Positions 11,280-14,865 of a DNA stretch of 14,865 nt are shown here, in pieces; the stretch's first letter is position 1; every line of letters starts with the position of its first letter. Made by a program: the position numbers and the translations under genes. Below the pieces are notes generated by a model. The model ran no database searches, was not told the DNA's origin, and saw nothing but the letters and a program-made list of their open reading frames with translations. Location of the stretch: positions 1 through 14,865 of the forward strand of contig CAPERS010000008.1 of the NCBI GenBank assembly GCA_948607205.1, in the 5' to 3' direction. The DNA is from an uncultured Eubacteriales bacterium. GTDB taxonomy: Bacteria > Bacillota > Clostridia > Christensenellales > UBA1242.

Positions 11280-12686
11280 TTAATCAACAAAAACATCTGC
11301 ATCTGACTGTTTTTTTATAAAAATCAGATATTTTTTCACTTCTTCAAAAGAGACTGGTGTGAAATTATGATAAGTTGTGCAAACATTGAACCCATTTTTC
11401 TTTAAAGGTTTCAAATCATGAACATGACCATAAAGATTGAAACACCCTTCTCTGCAGTCCGTTGGTTTATGAGTCATATAAACATCATTCCCATCAATCT
11501 TTTGCTCCAAGAATGCCCCATCACGAATAACATCTTTAAAGCCAAGTTCGATAAGTTTTGTTCTGAACTTATCAAAATCCCTGAAATCTTTCTTTTCATA
11601 ATTGCCACAAATCAAAATGATTTGCCCTTTAAGTTTCTTAACAAGTTCATATTTCCCAAAATCACCAATGTGATATACTATGTCTTTATCTGAAACAACC
11701 TTGTTCCAGCGAGCAACAATTTCATCGTCATACTCACTAAGTTTGTCAAAAGGAGTCATTCTGAGTCTATATCCTTTCAAAATGCCTAAATGGGTGTCAG
11801 AAGTGAAGAAGATTTGAGCAGGACTAACTTCGTTGCCATATTTGGTCACATTTTCAACAAAATCACGCCAAACAAGTTGGTTTGGAGCCATATCATAGAC
11901 ATAATTAACAAGCATACCCATTGAAACTTTGGATTGTTCTTTTAAAAGAGAATTTATTGAAATTGCCTTAACTTTAAACCAGTCACGATTTATAAGATAT
12001 GCAATTGGCGCAACATCATATAAAGTTTTGATGCCAAGGTCGCCTTCATTGACCTGTGAAGATGATTTGATTTTGCTCAAAAGATATCTTCCAACGTCAT
12101 TGACAGCAACATTTCTTTCAAATTCATACTTGCTTGTGACGATAAATTTGCCAACATAGGACGGAATAACAGTCATAAGTACACCACTTTTGGCAACAAT
12201 TTCAAATGCTTTTTTGTCGGTCTTATAGTTTGTGTCAGTGAATTCTTCGACAAATGTGTGTCTTGTCCCAAACCATACAATTGAGATATTATTTTTGATT
12301 TCTGGTGCTTTTGTCAAAGCAATAGCAATGTTTGTGAGTGGTCCGAGGCAAGCAATTGTTACTTCTTCCTTTTTGGCAAGTTCGATGATTTTATCAACTG
12401 CTGGCGAAGTTTTGTTATATAAACTTGTCACAAAGCCTTCACTGCCCTTAAATATAAGATCTGGCTTTTTCACGCCAATATAGCGCAAAATTCTGCTTGC
12501 CTCAAGAGAACCTTCAATTATGCTATCTCTTGCTGAAACATGTCTTACTTTATCAATAAATGGTGCAATTGTCACCGCTTCAATATTGAAAATTTCTTGA
12601 TGAGAAAATGCATATGCAATTGCAAAAGCGTCATCAACATCGTTTCCCGTGTCACTGTCGATAATAAGATTAATTTTCTTGGTCAT
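11280..12686 (-). CDS. Nucleoside hydrolase fused to a metallophosphoesterase
   Basis: 468 residues, ATG 12686 preceded by GGAGG. Residues 1 to about 285 are an inosine-uridine-preferring nucleoside hydrolase domain. The Ca-binding motif is IIDSDTGNDVDDA (8-20), with CLGPLTNIAIAL (113-124), Asn153 in TDTNYKTDKKA and Asp224 in LYDVAPIAYL. A Tyr stands where many members have a catalytic His before that Asp. Residues about 290-445 are a calcineurin-like phosphoesterase: SDTHLG (296-301), GDFG (341-344), GNYE (361-364, Tyr in place of the usual GNH His), THKP (405-408) and GHVH (420-423). One chain could remove phosphate and then cleave the N-glycosidic bond in nucleotide salvage (inference). 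There is no signal peptide, so it is cytoplasmic. It has its own promoter and is divergent from the DegV-like gene. Confidence 0.87.
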   Translation of the reverse strand: MTKKINLIIDSDTGNDVDDAFAIAYAFSHQEIFNIEAVTIAPFIDKVRHVSARDSIIEGSLEASRILRYIGVKKPDLIFKGSEGFVTSLYNKTSPAVDKIIELAKKEEVTIACLGPLTNIAIALTKAPEIKNNISIVWFGTRHTFVEEFTDTNYKTDKKAFEIVAKSGVLMTVIPSYVGKFIVTSKYEFERNVAVNDVGRYLLSKIKSSSQVNEGDLGIKTLYDVAPIAYLINRDWFKVKAISINSLLKEQSKVSMGMLVNYVYDMAPNQLVWRDFVENVTKYGNEVSPAQIFFTSDTHLGILKGYRLRMTPFDKLSEYDDEIVARWNKVVSDKDIVYHIGDFGKYELVKKLKGQIILICGNYEKKDFRDFDKFRTKLIELGFKDVIRDGAFLEQKIDGNDVYMTHKPTDCREGCFNLYGHVHDLKPLKKNGFNVCTTYHNFTPVSFEEVKKYLIFIKKQSDADVFVD

Positions 12687-12713
12687 AGTTCCTCCACATC
12701 AATCATTGTTTTT

Positions 12714-12742
12714 ATTTTAGCATTTTTAAAGAATATTGTCAA
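12714..12742 (-). promoter_or_regulatory. Promoter of the nucleoside hydrolase fusion gene
   Basis: On the minus strand TTGACA (12742-12737), a 17-bp spacer ending in TGC (extended -10) and TAAAAT (12719-12714). Predicted start near 12707, giving a leader of about 20 bases with the GGAGG ribosome site. Confidence 0.75.
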
Positions 12743-12787
12743 AATAAAAGCAGAAAAAACACAAAAAATTTTAAAATCTGAAAATAG

Positions 12788-12816
12788 TTGAAAAATATTT
12801 TGAATAAATTTAATAT
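12788..12816 (+). promoter_or_regulatory. Promoter candidate for the DegV-SDR operon
   Basis: TTGAAA (12788-12793), a 17-bp spacer and TAATAT (12811-12816). AAGGAG at 12838-12843 is the ribosome site, six bases before ATG 12850. Back-to-back with the nucleoside hydrolase promoter in a 163-bp intergenic region. Confidence 0.6.
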
Positions 12817-12849
12817 TATGATAGAATTAAAATATTTAAGGAGAAATAA

Positions 12850-13668
12850 ATGATTAAAATTGTCACCGATTCAACTGCATATATTCCACAAGAATATTTG
12901 CAAGAAAACGATATAAAAGTTGTTCCTCTTCGCGTTTTATTTAAAGAAGAAGAATTTGACGAAGGTTTACCTGGAAGTTACGACTCTTTTTTTAAGGTTT
13001 TCACTAAGGAAAAAGTTTTCCCTAAAACAAGCCAACCTTCACTTTTGGATTTCACAAATTTATTTAATGATATTATTGACAATGGCGATGAAGCAATTGT
13101 TTACACAATTTCATCTTCTTTGTCAGGCACAAACTCTGTTGCATGTCTTGCAAAAGAGCAATGTTCTGACCCAAGCAAAATAACAGTTATCGACTCTCAA
13201 TCCGCATGTCAAACAACATGGGGCTATATCATGGAAACCGTTGAAATGATAAAGCAAGGAAAAACGAGAGAAGAGATTGTCAAAGCAATTTCTATTCTTC
13301 AAGAAAACAGCACGATTTGTTTTGTGCCAGATTCACTTGAATATCTCGCTCGTGGTGGCAGAATTGGAAAAGTTAGTGCAACAATCGGCTCACTTTTGCA
13401 ATTGAAACCAATTTTGATGTTCAAAAAAGGCACACTAGGATGTGAAAAGAAGACAATTGGCATAAACAAAGCAATCATGGAAGTTGTTTCAATGATTCCA
13501 CAAAACATCAAGAAACTTTTCATAATTCACATTGCAAACAGCAAATTTTTTGAACTTTTGAAGTCAAAACTCAAAGGAAAGTTCAATGTTCCAACTTTTG
13601 AAGGTGAAATTGGACCTGTTGTGGCTGCGCATATTGGTCCAGCTGTTGGAGTTGCTTGGATATGCTAA
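12850..13668 (+). CDS. DegV family fatty-acid-binding protein (FakB-like)
   Basis: 272 residues, ATG 12850 with AAGGAG. Conserved DegV features are all present: IVTDSTAYIP (4-13), KTSQPS (59-64), TISSSLSGTNS (86-96), VIDSQSA (113-119), LEYLARGGRIGK (163-174) and GPVVAAHIGPAVGVAW (255-270). Family members bind one long-chain fatty acid between two domains. FakB members present it to the kinase FakA so that exogenous fatty acids enter phospholipid synthesis. No fakA is visible here. The stop codon overlaps the start of an SDR gene, implying one operon. The family call is secure; the FakB role is inferred, because many DegV proteins lack a proven partner. Confidence 0.93.
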   Translation: MIKIVTDSTAYIPQEYLQENDIKVVPLRVLFKEEEFDEGLPGSYDSFFKVFTKEKVFPKTSQPSLLDFTNLFNDIIDNGDEAIVYTISSSLSGTNSVACLAKEQCSDPSKITVIDSQSACQTTWGYIMETVEMIKQGKTREEIVKAISILQENSTICFVPDSLEYLARGGRIGKVSATIGSLLQLKPILMFKKGTLGCEKKTIGINKAIMEVVSMIPQNIKKLFIIHIANSKFFELLKSKLKGKFNVPTFEGEIGPVVAAHIGPAVGVAWIC

Positions 13669-14402
13669 GAAAAACAGCCATTGTGACAGGTGCGAGCAGT
13701 GGGATTGGCAGAGAAACTGCCCTCTTTTTTGCACGAAATGGATATAACATTGTTCTTGCTGAGCATATCAATTCAACCAAAAGTGTTGAAGATGAAATCA
13801 AAGAAATTGGAGTTGACGCTATTTCAATTGGCTTTGACCTTGAAAGCGAAGAAAAAATTATCAATTTTTTTAATTGTGCTTTTGAGAAGTTTGAGTATAT
13901 TGACTGCATTGTCAACTGTGCTGGAATTGCACTCAAACAAAAGTTATTTATTGATGTCACTTGTGAAGAAATTGATAAAATTTTGAATGTCAACCTTCGC
14001 GGAACAATGCTGGCATGCAGAGAAGGCCTCAAACACCTCGTTTCTCAAAAACATGGCAATGTTGTCAACATTTCTTCCATTCTTGGCGAAACAGGCGGAA
14101 GTTTTGAAACAGTTTATTCAACATCGAAAGGCGGAATAATTTCGCTGACCAAATCACTTGCGGTTGAGTTTGCACCTTTCGGTCTGAGAATCAACACTGT
14201 TGCACCCGGCTTTGTTGAAACAAAGATGACAGAAAACTTAAATGAAGAGGCTCGAGCTGACTGCATAAATCAAATTCCCCTTGCAAGACTTGGCAAGCCA
14301 AGTGACATTGCAAGCATAATATATTTTCTCGCTCAAGACAGCGCATCCTATATCACCGGTCAATGCATTGGTGTCAATGGTGGTGCTATAAGATTTGATT
14401 AA
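13662..14402 (+). CDS. Short-chain dehydrogenase/reductase, FabG-like
   Basis: 246 residues from ATG 13662, which overlaps the DegV stop (ATGCTAA), so translation is probably coupled. An in-frame TTG at 13656 would add two residues and is less likely. Rossmann-type classical SDR: TGASSGIG (9-16) binds the cofactor, NCAG at 85-88 replaces the usual NNAG, and Asn111, Ser139, Tyr152 and Lys156 form the catalytic set (NISSILG, then YSTSK). APGFVETKM (181-189) and TGQCIGVNGG (232-241) are typical of FabG, 3-oxoacyl-ACP reductase. Other SDRs share these motifs, so the substrate is not certain. Pairing with a fatty-acid-binding DegV protein favours a lipid substrate (inference). Terminator at 14401-14428. 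Confidence 0.9.
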   Translation: MLRKTAIVTGASSGIGRETALFFARNGYNIVLAEHINSTKSVEDEIKEIGVDAISIGFDLESEEKIINFFNCAFEKFEYIDCIVNCAGIALKQKLFIDVTCEEIDKILNVNLRGTMLACREGLKHLVSQKHGNVVNISSILGETGGSFETVYSTSKGGIISLTKSLAVEFAPFGLRINTVAPGFVETKMTENLNEEARADCINQIPLARLGKPSDIASIIYFLAQDSASYITGQCIGVNGGAIRFD

Positions 14403-14428
14403 AAAAATGCACAAATGTGCATTTTTTT
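14401..14428. terminator. Bidirectional intrinsic terminator
   Basis: Perfect inverted repeat A7-TGCACA / TGTGCA-T7 (14401-14413 with 14416-14428). It overlaps the SDR stop codon and has T runs in both directions, so it can also end the leftward transcript of the partial gene at the right edge. Confidence 0.88.
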
Positions 14429-14481
14429 ATTCTTTAAATTATTCTTTTTAATTTTATTTATCATTTGAAATTTATTTTTAT

Positions 14482-14865
14482 TTAATCATTATCAGTGCTA
14501 TAAAAATCAAACGCTTTCATAATTTCAGCCAAATCATCCTTTGGATTTATGGCTTCTTTAAGGTCAAAGCCAGAAGATTGAATTGAGCGCGATTTTTCTT
14601 CTGGTCTTGTATCCAGAAATTTATCAACAAGGTTTGAATAGTTATCACCCTCTTCAAGCGTCAATTCGGTGACTGGCTTGATAAGATTTTTTTCGCCGAC
14701 TCTGTCTATTCTAACCTCGCGAGGCGTTTCAGATGCTTTACGATAGCCCTGCATTTTGTTGAGCAACATTCTCATCGAATCATTTTCAGTTTTGATTGGA
14801 TTTGTCAAACCTGTTTTTTCGCTGAAATCGATTTGCTCCAAGATTTTTTCTATATCTTGTGATAT
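14482..14865 (-). CDS. Unknown protein, C-terminal part only (cut by window edge)
   Basis: 127 codons are visible before the stop, and the frame stays open to the last base, so the true start lies outside the window. A TTG at 14841 would give 119 residues but has no ribosome site and is probably internal. The visible part is hydrophilic, rich in Glu, Lys, Asp and Ser, with no membrane helix or cysteine. It has short helical stretches (DIEKILEQIDF, NDSMRMLLNKMQGYRK, DLAEIMKAFDF) separated by likely disordered linkers. I recognise no domain. The pattern suits a linker or adaptor tail rather than an enzyme core. Confidence 0.7.
   Translation of the reverse strand: MSQDIEKILEQIDFSEKTGLTNPIKTENDSMRMLLNKMQGYRKASETPREVRIDRVGEKNLIKPVTELTLEEGDNYSNLVDKFLDTRPEEKSRSIQSSGFDLKEAINPKDDLAEIMKAFDFYSTDND

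Noticed and set aside
13656..13661. TTG start for the SDR gene
   Set aside because: ATG 13662 is two codons later, overlaps the upstream stop in the usual coupled form, and gives the normal SDR N-terminus.
14839..14841. TTG as the true start of the right-edge gene
   Set aside because: The frame stays open upstream to the window end with protein-like codons (ISQDIEKI) and no ribosome site precedes the TTG.

Overview
The window is low-GC bacterial DNA of Firmicutes type. This is inferred from AT-rich spacers, near-consensus TTGACA/TATAAT promoters with 17-bp spacers, AGGAG-type ribosome sites, intrinsic terminators, and DegV, ImmA and sigma-region-4-like families typical of Clostridia and Bacilli. 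TGG encodes Trp and TGA is used as a stop, so the standard code applies. I cannot name a genus. Bases 1-42 are Illumina adapter, so the left edge is an artificial contig end. The right edge cuts through a gene.

Left region (43 to about 8700, minus strand): a polymorphic-toxin locus. A 1765-residue Rhs/YD-repeat protein (8567-3270) ends in an RHS core and a hydrophobic tip, followed 18 bp later by a small two-helix membrane protein, the probable immunity partner. Two orphan cassettes follow. Each holds a piece of the same RHS core joined to a different hydrophobic tip; the first has its own two-helix immunity-like gene, and the partner of the second is lost off the contig. Both cassettes begin directly at the intrinsic terminator of the preceding immunity gene and have only TTG starts without a ribosome site. 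They look like displaced or silent tips. No tip shows a recognisable catalytic motif, and all look membrane-active.

Control region (about 8570-10320): six phased 10-bp repeats precede rhs. Upstream of them is a sigma-region-4-like regulator (minus), transcribed divergently from an ImmR-like repressor and an ImmA-like metalloprotease (plus). A TGATAA-TT-TTATCA palindrome overlaps the immR promoter. I infer, without proof, a protease-sensitive switch controlling the regulator and possibly rhs.

tRNA operon (11192 to about 10320, minus): Pro, Met/Ile2(CAT), Asp, Phe, Thr, Tyr, with a promoter upstream and a terminator downstream. The 3' end of the CAT tRNA is duplicated as an exact 31-bp repeat, 167 bp away, around a GC-richer hairpin-rich insert. 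The Tyr gene's 3' end faces the accessory region.

Right region (11280-14865): ordinary metabolic genes. These are a nucleoside hydrolase fused to a metallophosphoesterase (minus), a divergent DegV/FakB-like plus FabG-like SDR pair (plus), and a truncated unknown gene (minus).
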